A DNA stretch of 64,000 nt from Marivivens donghaensis (GCF_023541015.1 NZ_JALNPR010000001.1:1-64000), one strand, 5' to 3'; shown: positions 35,817 through 44,740, numbered from the stretch's first letter. Numbers and translations are program-made. Notes: generated by a model not told the origin, from the sequence alone.

Positions 35817-37897
35817 TGCAGGTCTGGAAACTCGAAGACCAACGCCAGACGCTGGTTTTGGCGTCGGAAGACGGGCGAATGCCCTCGGTCGTCTATTGGG
35901 GCGGGAAACTTCCCAAAGGCGAGGATCTGGCGGTGCTAGCGCAAGCTACGCGCCTTGATGTGACCAGCGGTATGCTGGACCGGTCGCCGGACCTGTCAAT
36001 CTGTCCAGAGGTCTCGCAAAGCTTTTCCGGTCAGCCCGGTCTAGCGATCCGCTCCGAAGACGGAACGCCGCTGCGCCCACGTTTCGCTCTGGAGTCTGTG
36101 GACAATACAGATGACACCCTGACGGTGACGGCAAGGGATGCAGCGCTAGGGTTGACCTATCGGGCGGTCTTCACGTTGGTCCATTCGACCAGCGTGATCG
36201 AGGCGCGGTCGGAGATTGGCTCTCTCTCTCCGATTTGGCTGGATTGGCTGGCTGCGCCTGTTTTCCCAGCACCGCAACTGGCCGACAGGATGATCGATTT
36301 TTCCGGCCGCTGGTGTGGCGAGTTCCAGCGGGTCGATACCCCCTGGACACCGGGCGCGCGCTTGCGGGATAATCGCACCGGCCGCACAGGACATGAATAT
36401 TTCCCCGCGATTATTCTGCCGGTCGGTGATGCGCGAAACACGGCTGGCGAGGTGGTGGCATTCCATTACGGTTGGTCCGGAGGGCACCGTATGGTGGCCG
36501 AGGAGTTGCCCGATGGACGCAGGCAGATCCAGTTCGGCCATGCGCCTGGAACACACCTTGCGACGGGCACGTCTTTCGCTTCGGCCACGGTGTTTGCGGC
36601 GAGGTCCGAGGATGGCATGAACGGCTGTGCCGTCGCATTCCAGCGCCACTTGCGGGATCATGTCGTGCGTTGGCCGCATCCCGACCGTCCGCGTCCTGTA
36701 CATTATAACTGCTGGGAAGCGATCTATTTCGATCACAAGCTCGACGAACTGAAAGAGATTGCAGAGCGGGCTGCCGCACTTGGCGCGGAACGGTTCGTAC
36801 TGGACGATGGCTGGTTCGGGCGACGAGATGATGACACCAGTTCGCTGGGTGATTGGGACATCGATGCGCGCAAATATCCCGATGGTCTTGATCCGCTTGT
36901 CAGTCATGTCAAATCACTGGGCATGACTTTCGGAATCTGGTTCGAACCCGAGATGGTCAATCCTGACAGTGATCTTTATCGAGCGCACCCCGACTGGGCG
37001 CTGGGGGATGCTGACCAGATTACGGGTAGGCAGCAGCTTGTTCTGGATATGTCGAATCCCGCGGTGGTTGAATATTTATATAGAAAGATCGCCGCGGTAC
37101 TGTCGGTTTACGACGTTGATTATATCAAATGGGACCACAACCGCGTTCTTCCCTACCCCGACGCCGCACAGGCTGAGGGCACTTGGGAGTTGTTGGAACG
37201 TCTTGGGTGTGATTTCCCTGAAGTTGAGATCGAAAGCTGTTCTTCGGGCGGTGGACGAATTGATTTTGGGATTCTCGGCCGGACCCAGCGGGTCTGGCTG
37301 TCGGATAGTAATGACGCGATTGAGCGGCTCCGCATCCAGCACGAAGCTGCTCTTTTCCTTCCGATGGCCGTTACCGGTAGCCACGTGGGGCCGCGCCATT
37401 GCCATACTTCAGGCCGGGTGATCGATATTCATGTGCGGGCCTGGGTTGCTGCGCAGCGACATATGGGTTTCGAAATGGACCCCCGCGAATTAACCGATGA
37501 CGAAGCGGTCGTTCTGAAAGACGTTACTGCGTGGTGGAAGACCAACCGCAACTGGACCATTGCCGCAGACATCTTGCGTCTCGATTCGGTCGATCCCGAG
37601 GTCACGGCGGAACTACAGCGAGCGGCTGATGGTAGCCGGTTTATTGTGTTTGTCGGACAAACGGGTACCTCGGCGCAGGTTCTGCCGCGTCCCTTACGTC
37701 TGTCTGGGTTGGAAGTCGATGCGATGTATAAAGTCGCTCTGCTGGACTCGGTTGGTAACAATCCGGCCTCGCGCAAAGGTGTGACACTGTCGACCGCACC
37801 TGTAGTCCTGTCCGGCCGGTTCCTAATGCAACAGGGCTTGTCCTTGCCAAAATGTTTCCCCCAGTCCATTTGGGTTGTTGAAGGAGAGCGGGTATGA
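35813..37897 (+). CDS. GH36 alpha-galactosidase
   Basis: A 694-residue GH36 enzyme hydrolysing terminal alpha-galactosides. The nucleophile is Asp441 in YIKWDHNR and the acid/base is the first Asp of SDSNDAIERL (about 498); ESCSSGGGRID and WFEPEMVNPDSDLY are further family marks. No signal peptide, so it works on imported sugars. The frame runs upstream into the permease gene, but the ATG at 35813 makes an ATGA overlap. Together with the GH2 enzyme the cluster can remove both alpha- and beta-linked galactose. Confidence 0.95.
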   Translation: MMQVWKLEDQRQTLVLASEDGRMPSVVYWGGKLPKGEDLAVLAQATRLDVTSGMLDRSPDLSICPEVSQSFSGQPGLAIRSEDGTPLRPRFALESVDNTDDTLTVTARDAALGLTYRAVFTLVHSTSVIEARSEIGSLSPIWLDWLAAPVFPAPQLADRMIDFSGRWCGEFQRVDTPWTPGARLRDNRTGRTGHEYFPAIILPVGDARNTAGEVVAFHYGWSGGHRMVAEELPDGRRQIQFGHAPGTHLATGTSFASATVFAARSEDGMNGCAVAFQRHLRDHVVRWPHPDRPRPVHYNCWEAIYFDHKLDELKEIAERAAALGAERFVLDDGWFGRRDDDTSSLGDWDIDARKYPDGLDPLVSHVKSLGMTFGIWFEPEMVNPDSDLYRAHPDWALGDADQITGRQQLVLDMSNPAVVEYLYRKIAAVLSVYDVDYIKWDHNRVLPYPDAAQAEGTWELLERLGCDFPEVEIESCSSGGGRIDFGILGRTQRVWLSDSNDAIERLRIQHEAALFLPMAVTGSHVGPRHCHTSGRVIDIHVRAWVAAQRHMGFEMDPRELTDDEAVVLKDVTAWWKTNRNWTIAADILRLDSVDPEVTAELQRAADGSRFIVFVGQTGTSAQVLPRPLRLSGLEVDAMYKVALLDSVGNNPASRKGVTLSTAPVVLSGRFLMQQGLSLPKCFPQSIWVVEGERV

Positions 37898-38766
37898 TCC
37901 GCCCCGAATGGATAGCCGCAGACTGGGGTACCACCAATCTCAGGATCTGGGCGATGGATGGCGACAGGATTCTCGAAAGTCGGTCATCTACTGATGGGAT
38001 GGGAGTTCTCAAGCCGGATCAGTATCCCGCGGTTCTTGCGCGAGTTATTGATGGATGGGGCAAGGCGCCGGTTATTGCTTGCGGAATGGTCGGTTCGCGT
38101 CAGGGTTGGCGTGAAGCACCTTACACGGCCACGCCTACTTTAGTTTCGCCTCATCTGGTTGCCGTGCCTGGTCAGGATGTCTGGATTGTCAGCGGTGTTA
38201 AGCAGATGGACCCACCCGATGTTATGCGGGGTGAAGAGACCCAGATCGCAGGCCTTTTAAAGAGATTGCCCACCTTTTCCGGGACGGTTTGTTTGCCTGG
38301 TACACATACAAAATGGGTGCGAGTTGAAGATGGTGAGATAATCAGTTTTCAGAGTTTTATGACGGGTGAGTTGTATTCTCTTTTGAGTAATCAGTCTGTG
38401 TTGCGGCACTCTGTTGGGGATGGAAATGATCCCGCCGAGTTCATGAGGGCCGTCAAGGAGGCGCTGGCCGATCCAACAGCCAGTTTCGGCAGGCTTTTCC
38501 AACTGCGTGCGGGTGGACTTGTTGGAGATTTGACGCGCGAGAAAGCTGGTGATCGGTTGTCAGGGCTCTTGATCGGTTGGGAACTTGCAAGTGCGAAGCG
38601 GTATTGGGATGAACATGAAGTCATGGTGATTGGTGCTCCACGTTTGTTCGCGTTGTATCACGAAGCGTTGCAGGGCATCGGTGCGGCATCTTCCGTAATG
38701 TCAGGGGAAGACGCCACGCTCGCAGGATTATGTGCGGCTTGGTCGAACCTTAAGGATACTTTATGA
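37894..38766 (+). CDS. dgoK: 2-dehydro-3-deoxygalactonokinase DgoK
   Basis: A 290-residue sugar-acid kinase of the DgoK family (AADWGTTNLRIWAMD at the start, CGMVGSRQGW, LPGTHTKWVRVEDG). It phosphorylates 2-keto-3-deoxygalactonate to the 6-phospho form. It starts within the alpha-galactosidase stop (ATGA) and overlaps dgoA in the same way. From here to 40.2 kb the bases look more AT-rich than the genes just upstream, hinting at a different source for this part. Confidence 0.94.
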   Translation: MIRPEWIAADWGTTNLRIWAMDGDRILESRSSTDGMGVLKPDQYPAVLARVIDGWGKAPVIACGMVGSRQGWREAPYTATPTLVSPHLVAVPGQDVWIVSGVKQMDPPDVMRGEETQIAGLLKRLPTFSGTVCLPGTHTKWVRVEDGEIISFQSFMTGELYSLLSNQSVLRHSVGDGNDPAEFMRAVKEALADPTASFGRLFQLRAGGLVGDLTREKAGDRLSGLLIGWELASAKRYWDEHEVMVIGAPRLFALYHEALQGIGAASSVMSGEDATLAGLCAAWSNLKDTL

Positions 38767-39365
38767 CAAGAAATATTATTGCCATTCTGCGCGGAATAAC
38801 TCCAGATGAGGCTTTGGAAGTCGCGGCAGTATTAATAGATGCGGGTGTGACCAAGATTGAAGTTCCGCTCAACTCACCAGATCCGATTTCCAGTATTGCC
38901 AGAATGCAGAAACAGTTTGGTGAAGAGGCACTAATCGGAGCCGGTACAGTGATTTCGGTGTCGCAAGTTGCGCAGGTTGCTGCAACCGGTGCGCGACTAA
39001 TAGTGTCGCCAAATAACGATCCATCAGTCATTAGGGCAACAAAGGCTGCAAATATGCTGAGTTTCCCGGGGATCATGACACCGACAGAAGTGTTTTCTGC
39101 TCTGGCGTCTGGGGCTGATGGTCTGAAATTGTTCCCGGGTGAAGTGATTGGGCCAGTTGGTCTAAAAGCAATGAGAGCGGTAATTCCGCAGGAGGTGCCA
39201 TTGTTCGCTGTTGGCGGCGTATCGGCCCAAAATATGGGCGACTGGATCCGTTCTGGCGCTGCAGGTTTCGGCATTGGGTCTTCAATCTATAAGCCGGGGG
39301 ATAGCACTACTGTAATTGCCCGTAAGGCACGTGAAATTGTGGATGCGTGGGATGCTGTCCAATGA
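38763..39365 (+). CDS. dgoA: 2-dehydro-3-deoxy-6-phosphogalactonate aldolase DgoA
   Basis: A 200-residue KDPG/KDPGal-type class I aldolase. IIAILRGITPDEAL, KIEVPLNSPDP (the NSP motif favours galacto over gluco forms), GAGTVIS and the Schiff-base lysine in GLKLFPGE are visible. It cleaves the substrate to pyruvate and glyceraldehyde 3-phosphate, completing galactose breakdown. ATGA overlaps on both sides. Confidence 0.94.
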   Translation: MTRNIIAILRGITPDEALEVAAVLIDAGVTKIEVPLNSPDPISSIARMQKQFGEEALIGAGTVISVSQVAQVAATGARLIVSPNNDPSVIRATKAANMLSFPGIMTPTEVFSALASGADGLKLFPGEVIGPVGLKAMRAVIPQEVPLFAVGGVSAQNMGDWIRSGAAGFGIGSSIYKPGDSTTVIARKAREIVDAWDAVQ

Positions 39366-40204
39366 TGTTCGATCCGACACCTTGTGAACTTGGTGAGGGC
39401 GCCTTGTGGCACGATGGCCGGCAAAGCCTATTTTGGTTCGACATAATGAACCGGAAGCTGTTTGAAAGAACTCTCGATGGTCACGTTTCGGTTTTTGAGT
39501 TTGATCATTTGACTAGTGCTGCGGCCATTGTCGACGACAATAGTTTACTGGTCGCATCAGAGATTGCCTTGTCCATTTTGGATCTTGAGACCGGCAATCT
39601 TTCGTTCGTTACAAATCTTGAAGCTGATGATGATGTCACAAGATCAAACGATGGACGCGCTGACCCTTTTGGTGGTTTTTGGATAGGAACTATGGGCAAG
39701 AATGCTGAAAAAGGTGCAGGATCTATATGGCGTTTTTATAGAGGTGAACTGAAGCGCCTTTACACGGATCTCACAATAACGAACTCTATTTGTTTTTGCC
39801 CAAAAGGTAAAACCGCCTACTTTGCTGATACGATATCTGGCCAGATTATGAGCGTGTCATTAGACACAGAGGGATGGCCTGTTGGCACTCCAGATGTGTT
39901 TGTTGACCTTCGTGAACACGGCCTCAACCCCGACGGTGCAGTTACCGATCGTGATGGAAACCTCTGGTCTGCGCAATGGGGCGCATCTCGTGTAGCCTGC
40001 TATAGTCCCAATGGAACGTTTCTGCGGTCTGTTTCTTTTCCAGCCAGCCACACTTCTTGTCCTACATTTGGTGGGGTAGAGTTTGACACACTATTTGTCA
40101 CGACGGCACGCGAAGGGCTGGCGGAACCAAATGACGTGGATGGCGCGGTATATGCCGCTCCGTTCACCGCAGTAGGATTGCCAAGTGCTCGCGTGATCCT
40201 TTGA
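39362..40204 (+). CDS. SMP-30/gluconolactonase family lactonase, probable galactonolactonase
   Basis: A 280-residue six-bladed propeller of the SMP-30/LRE family. CELGEGALWHDGRQSLFWFD is the conserved start with the metal-binding Glu (quoted in part: GEGALWHD), followed by RSNDGRADPFGGFWIGTM and NPDGAVTDRDGNLWSAQWG (metal Asp/Asn). By context it opens D-galactonolactone to galactonate between galactose dehydrogenase and DgoD. It overlaps dgoA by four bases; an extra ATG at 39365 is the alternative start. Confidence 0.9.
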   Translation: MMFDPTPCELGEGALWHDGRQSLFWFDIMNRKLFERTLDGHVSVFEFDHLTSAAAIVDDNSLLVASEIALSILDLETGNLSFVTNLEADDDVTRSNDGRADPFGGFWIGTMGKNAEKGAGSIWRFYRGELKRLYTDLTITNSICFCPKGKTAYFADTISGQIMSVSLDTEGWPVGTPDVFVDLREHGLNPDGAVTDRDGNLWSAQWGASRVACYSPNGTFLRSVSFPASHTSCPTFGGVEFDTLFVTTAREGLAEPNDVDGAVYAAPFTAVGLPSARVIL

Positions 40205-40394
40205 AACGGCACCGTTTACACATGAAAGCACCGCTTTGGGGGAGTTTAAGTCGATATTTTAGATGTAGAAAATTTGTACGTCTTGGGCGAGAGCATTTGA
40301 TTTCTTTTAGAGTATTGTGGAATTGCTTCAAAGCACAGCGAAGACCGCATTCCGCCGATGTCGTTGCGTAAGCATGCTCAGACAATAGCTCAGA

Positions 40395-40823
40395 CTATTC
40401 GACTGCGTTTACCTGGTACTCTTCCCCAATAAGACGCTCGGCAGTGAACCTGTCGGTGATTAGCAGGTCGATGACGCCGGTACGCAGAGCCCCGCGAATG
40501 GCGTCAGTCTTGCTTTCCCCACCAGCTAAGGCCATCACGCGATCTACCTTTGCAAGTTCGTCAAGTGTCATGCCGATAACCCGATCATCCAACGGTGTCT
40601 TTACCGTTTTACCGTCACTGTCAAAGAAACGAAGACTGGTATCGCCGACACCACCCGCCTCAGTTACATCTGCCAATTCGCGTGAAGAAAATACGTTGCC
40701 GCTTCGTGATAGCATCGAAGATGGCTCAGCCAAGCTGGCAAACACGTCTCCGTATCCCTCCAACTTGATGGCTCTGCCCCTGTCGCCGCTACGATCGAAA
40801 AAGACGCTGGAGGTGCAGAACAA
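40395..40823 (-). pseudogene. C-terminal fragment of a SorC/DeoR-type sugar regulator
   Basis: The frame encodes a sugar-phosphate-sensing C-terminal domain (GGVGDTSLRFFD, RVIGMTLDELAKVDRVM, ALRTGVIDLLITD) that matches the last third of SorC-family regulators. The N-terminal DNA-binding domain is absent; upstream sequence in all frames fails to continue the protein and soon reaches IS110-family DNA. It is a remnant, probably cut by insertion and deletion. It cannot bind DNA as it stands. Confidence 0.8.
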
Positions 40824-41129
40824 GCGGACTGATGTAAATGCTGAAAGCGGTCATTGGCTGCCCCTTGAGTCAATGACCGCTTCTCTAATTGGGCATCTTG
40901 GTCAAGCTCGTTTTCTTTCATTCGTCAGAAGGATCGTTTTTCCGGGTCACGCTTCTCTTCGCAGTCTGGATTGGCGTTCGAAGGGCGCCGCTGCATGCAT
41001 GCGTCGGATTGGTAGTGGAGAGCCCCGCTTTCCGGCGCGCTTCAAGTTGCGCAGCAGACATTTTCGGCTTCATCCACACACCTCGTCCGGATGGACGATC
41101 CCGTTCAGGTCAGGTGGTGGGCTATTGGG
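40824..41129. other. Inter-remnant stretch with a perfect inverted repeat
   Basis: No convincing gene. Bases 40,845-40,856 (AAGCGGTCATTG) and 40,871-40,882 (CAATGACCGCTT) are perfect 12-base inverted arms with a 14-base loop. Further right the minus strand has a 51-codon open frame (40,918-41,073) starting MKPKMSAAQLEARR, which I cannot identify. The stretch probably joins the SorC fragment to the edge of the IS110-type element. Confidence 0.45.
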
Positions 41130-42164
41130 TCATGCCTGGCCTCCCACTTTTTCCTGACGGAATTCTGTGCCGTCGATCCACATTCGATGGAGAAGAACGG
41201 CGAGTTTACGGGCGACGGCCACAACGGCTCGACGCCGACCTTTGGTGCGCATTAGGCGCATGCCCCATGACTTTATCTGCGATCCGGCCATCGTTCGCAT
41301 GAGCAACGCATTTGCAGCAGCGTAAAGCGTCGCTCGGACATTCTGATCACCGGCCTTGGAGATACGACCTGGGTTGTCATGTTCGCCGGACTGGTATCGC
41401 CTCGGCGTGAGGCCAAAGTGCGCGGCTACTGTGCGAGAACGTTTGAACCGATTGGGGTCATCGACCGCTGCTTTGAATGTGAGAGCCGCGATCGGGCCCA
41501 CACCAGGCACCGTCATCATCCGCATACAGACCTCGTCTTGCGACGCCGCATGCTTCACCCGTCGATCCAGTTCAAGATAATGCTGGAATAGGACGGCACG
41601 TGCATCGAGCAACGGAATGACCGCATGCGCGAGAACTTCATCCATCTCGATCATGGGCCTAACGAGATCGTCGAAGCTACCGTGCTTAACGGTCCGGGGA
41701 AGGCGAACACCAAATATCTTCAGCAAACCACGCACTTCGTTTGCCAAGTCCATTGTTTTCTTCAACAAGGCCTTTCTGGTGCTCAGCAGAGCCCGTAGCC
41801 CGTGCGCCTCTCGGCTCTTCATATGCACCGGGCTGAACCAACCCGTCCGCAAAATCTGAGCAATGCCTTTCGCGTCCGTCTTGTCAGTCTTATTCCGCAT
41901 CGCTGAAAGTGCAGCACTGACCTGGCGAGCCTCCATGCACACGATCTCGAAGCCCTTGTCTTTCAGGCCGAAGAAGAGGTACTGGCTCAGCGCACCAGCC
42001 TCAAAGCCGATCCGCACTATCGGGTGGCCGAACGCGTTCAGGCAATTGACGATTTCATCGACCTCACACGGGAGCTCTCGCTCCATGCAAACCTTGCCAC
42101 GACCGTCCAAAATGCAAAGCGCGCAAGACCGAAGCGACACATCCAAACCAACGAAGTATTCCAT
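41130..42164 (-). CDS. IS110-family transposase
   Basis: A 344-residue transposase. N-terminal DEDD catalytic domain: YFVGLDVSLRS (Asp), GFEAGALSQYL (Glu), NKTDKTDAKGIA (Asp pair). C-terminal Transposase_20 part: VPGVGPIAALTF and AHFGLTPRRYQSGE with the conserved serine. ATG 42164 follows GGGAGACAG. IS110 elements normally lack terminal inverted repeats and target duplications, so I cannot set the element's ends. It appears intact and adjoins the truncated SorC gene. Confidence 0.92.
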   Translation of the reverse strand: MEYFVGLDVSLRSCALCILDGRGKVCMERELPCEVDEIVNCLNAFGHPIVRIGFEAGALSQYLFFGLKDKGFEIVCMEARQVSAALSAMRNKTDKTDAKGIAQILRTGWFSPVHMKSREAHGLRALLSTRKALLKKTMDLANEVRGLLKIFGVRLPRTVKHGSFDDLVRPMIEMDEVLAHAVIPLLDARAVLFQHYLELDRRVKHAASQDEVCMRMMTVPGVGPIAALTFKAAVDDPNRFKRSRTVAAHFGLTPRRYQSGEHDNPGRISKAGDQNVRATLYAAANALLMRTMAGSQIKSWGMRLMRTKGRRRAVVAVARKLAVLLHRMWIDGTEFRQEKVGGQA

Positions 42165-42256
42165 TTTCTGTCTCCCTCTTCTCACAGCAATGCTGCGATC
42201 TTAACGGGAGCTCGACCTTTGAGTAGGGTCAGCCCAATTACGCATGCTCTCCGCCC

Positions 42257-42643
42257 TTACTCCCCAAATACCACCTCTTCCTGCTTTTCCCAACTCGCCG
42301 TCACCAAATCGGTCATCTCCCGTATCGTAATGCTCGGAACCTCCCGACCGTAAACGAGCCTCCGCAGAACCTCGGGCGCAAGATAGGTCAGCCGCAAATG
42401 CCGGGTGACGTAACGCTCGTGATTGCCGATAGCGGCCGCAAGATCCTTCGCGGTCTCAAATTCACCGGAGCCGAGCCTGCGCCGCCATGACTAAGCAAGT
42501 CCAATGGCGCGGAGAAGGTTGCAACATTCGCCAGACTCCGCGGGTTCCTGAGTGATGTTGCCCGGTGGAACGATCCTCGGCCGCCCGCTGCGCTTCCGAA
42601 TGGTGAGGGGGACAAAGATTTGGATGCTGTTAGGAGTGGTCAT
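42257..42643 (-). pseudogene. Recombinase-C-terminus-like gene with a nonsense codon
   Basis: Read on the minus strand from ATG 42643, the frame begins MTTPNSIQIFVPLTIRKRSG and runs to LLRAIGLA, where TAG (42,491-42,493) interrupts it. It then continues in the same frame as SWRRRLGSGEFETAKDLAA, NHERYVTRHLRLTYLAPEVL and ends VVFGE. The second half resembles the C-terminus of serine recombinases (resolvases) of this family. Related proteins have Trp at the interrupted site, so TGG to TAG is likely. A second, shorter copy lies at 50.4 kb. Confidence 0.7.
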
Positions 42644-42725
42644 GATCAAGCGGCCTCCTCTTTGGTGGGGGTGATCAGATCTTGAATAACCCCGCCGATG
42701 GCCTCGGTGCGGATATCGATGACAA

Positions 42726-43543
42726 GGCACTGTAAGACTAAACGGCCTTGAGCAGGGTAGGGTACGTGGTTAGCGTTTTGGGATGACCAGGCGCTCTCCA
42801 TTTCGATACTTCAAGACGAGCCCAGAGGTGATCCGCTTAGCGGTCATGCTCTATGTGCGGTTCCCTCTGTCTCTTCGTAATGTGGAAGACCTCCTGCATG
42901 AGCGGGGGATCGATGTTAGCCATGAAACGATCCGTTATTGGTGGAATAGATTTGGTCCGCTGTTTGCTTCTGAAATCAGGAAGCGAAGAGCGGACAGATT
43001 GAAATCCAGCTCGAATTGGCAATGGCACCTGGACGAGGTCTTCGTGAAAGTGAAAGGCGTGCGGCATTACATGTGGTGCGCTGTTGATCATGAAGGGGAG
43101 GTGCTTGAAAGCTATGTCACTAAGCGCCGAGACCGTAAGGCAGCATTGAAATTCCTTAGGAAATCTATGCGTAGATACGGAAGCCCTCAGGAAATAGTTA
43201 CCGATAATCTACGGACTTATGGCGTTGCTATGAGAGACATAGGAAATACTGAGAAGCAGAAAACGGGCAGGTGGCTCAACAACCGTATTGAGAATTCTCA
43301 CCTTCCGTTTCGACGACGAGAACGTGCCATGCTGAGGTTTCGGCAAATGCGATGTTTGCAGAAATTCGCCGCCGTTCACTCTCCCATCCACAATCACTTC
43401 AATCAGGAACGACAGCACTACAGCCGAAGCTAATTTAAGACCTTACGCGCCGCGGCTCTCGCCGAGTGGCGCCAACTTGGCACGATTTGAAGACTTGGTG
43501 GAGCGACAAACGGAGACGAGTTCAGAATTAGTCTGACAGCACC
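42726..43543 (+). mobile_element. IS6-family insertion sequence (818 bp)
   Basis: Terminal inverted repeats are GGCACTGTAAGACTAA at the left and the complement of TTAGTCTGACAGCACC at the right (14 of 16 pairs matched). Size and single transposase are typical of IS6. The 8-base flanks (GATGACAA and CTCGAAAG) differ, so no target duplication remains, as expected after IS-mediated rearrangement. A partial direct copy lies at 50,166. Confidence 0.88.
42783..43433 (+). pseudogene. IS6-family transposase, slightly truncated by a stop codon
   Basis: A 216-residue DDE transposase with HLDEVFVKV, IVTDNLRTY and NNRIENSHL holding the three acidic residues. The frame stops at TAA (43,431) after HYSRS. 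It would continue in frame as FKTLRAAALAEWRQLGTI to TGA at 43,490, which matches the usual IS6 ending. So the last 18 residues are lost by a nonsense change. All catalytic residues remain, so activity may be reduced rather than absent. Confidence 0.82.
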
Positions 43544-43562
43544 CTCGAAAGAATAGTGATAA

Positions 43563-43611
43563 ATCAAGTTACTTGATTAACTGTGACATCGGTGTCATGA
43601 CATCGGTGTCA
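43563..43611. promoter_or_regulatory. LacI-type tandem operators upstream of the fructoside operon
   Basis: TGACATCGGTGTCA occurs twice back to back, at 43,584-43,597 and 43,598-43,611. Each is a 14-base near-perfect palindrome with a central CG, the hallmark of LacI-family sites. Just upstream is another palindrome, ATCAAGT-T-ACTTGAT (43,563-43,577). They lie 32 bases before the lacI-type start, so the regulator should control its own operon. Confidence 0.8.
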
Positions 43612-43642
43612 CGATTCCATTTGGGCCACGGGAGGGGAACGT

Positions 43643-44740
43643 TTGGCGACGATCTACGACGTAGCAAAGATAGCAGGGGTCTCTCCAAAGACTGTGAGCC
43701 GAGTGCTCAATGGGGACGCGCCTGTGGGTGAGAAGACCCGCGAGGCGGTCGAAAAGGCAATTCTCGAACTTGGCTATGTCCCCTCAAACGCCGCTCGAAT
43801 GATGCGTTCCTCGCGCTCAGGTCTCATCGGGCTGATTACCGGTGCAATTTCCACGACTTCAGACGGCAATGATCCCAAGGGTCTCCCTGACTTGCTTATC
43901 GTTCAGGGCATTCAGTCGGTCATGTCTGCGACTGGTATGACGCTGATGATCGCAGACACGGGCGGTAGCTCGGCGCGTGTGCCGGAGCTCATTCGCACCT
44001 TTGTCGAGCATCGCGCAGAGGGCATCATTTATGTTGCCGACTATCACCAGCACGTCGAACTGCCTCCCGCTCCTAAGGGGACGCCACTCGTCCTTGTCAA
44101 TTGTTATGATGATCGCGGAACGCCTTCGGTGCTTCCTGATGATGAGCGCGGACAGCACGATCTTGTAGCGCGTCTTATCGAGGCAGGACATCGACGGATT
44201 GGCTATCTCACGTTGCCTAAAGGGATGGACGCAACGCGCCTTCGCCTTGAAGGCTATAAGCGCGCGCTTGCCGAAGCGGGTATCGAGTTTGATCCCGAGC
44301 TGATTTCTACAGGCTTCATGCATGACAAGCATCGCAACTCAGCGGTCCTTTGGGATGCGATTGATCGCGTCTTGTCTCTGCCCAATCCACCGACTGTTTT
44401 GTGCTGCGGTAACGATGAGATGGCAATGCGCGCCTATGGCATTTTGCGCACGCGCGGCATCCGAATGCCCGAAGATATCTCTGTTGCCGGCTATGATAAC
44501 TACCGCGTTATCGCTGAAACCCTTTTCCCGCCATTGACCACCGCTGAGCTGCCCTATGCGGCGATGGGTGCGCGCGCAGCTGACTGGCTTTTGTCGCTCA
44601 TAAATGACGAGACCCACCAACAGACCAACCCGACCCTCGTGTCTGGTCCTGTGAACTGGCGGTCCTCTGTGACTGCTAATGCCTCGGCGGATGGCAAAAC
44701 GATCCGCTTTCCACTTTCGAACGGGAGGAACCCCCAATGA
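43643..44740 (+). CDS. LacI-family regulator of the fructoside operon
   Basis: A 365-residue LacI-type repressor: TIYDVAKIAGVSPKTVSRVL is the helix-turn-helix plus hinge start, followed by a sugar-binding domain with GRRIGY-like HRRIGYLTLPKG and the conserved MAMRAYGILRTRGIRMPEDI (in part). The start codon is TTG at 43643, preceded by GGGAGGGGAACG; no ATG fits. It overlaps the binding-protein gene by four bases, so repressor and transporter share a transcript. Confidence 0.92.
   Translation: MATIYDVAKIAGVSPKTVSRVLNGDAPVGEKTREAVEKAILELGYVPSNAARMMRSSRSGLIGLITGAISTTSDGNDPKGLPDLLIVQGIQSVMSATGMTLMIADTGGSSARVPELIRTFVEHRAEGIIYVADYHQHVELPPAPKGTPLVLVNCYDDRGTPSVLPDDERGQHDLVARLIEAGHRRIGYLTLPKGMDATRLRLEGYKRALAEAGIEFDPELISTGFMHDKHRNSAVLWDAIDRVLSLPNPPTVLCCGNDEMAMRAYGILRTRGIRMPEDISVAGYDNYRVIAETLFPPLTTAELPYAAMGARAADWLLSLINDETHQQTNPTLVSGPVNWRSSVTANASADGKTIRFPLSNGRNPQ

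Noticed and set aside
40444-41302. Plus-strand open frames over the SorC fragment and beyond
   Set aside because: The minus strand carries the recognisable regulator domain; the plus frames are low-complexity shadows.
42718-43551. Target-site duplication of the IS6 element
   Set aside because: The eight-base flanks GATGACAA and CTCGAAAG do not match.
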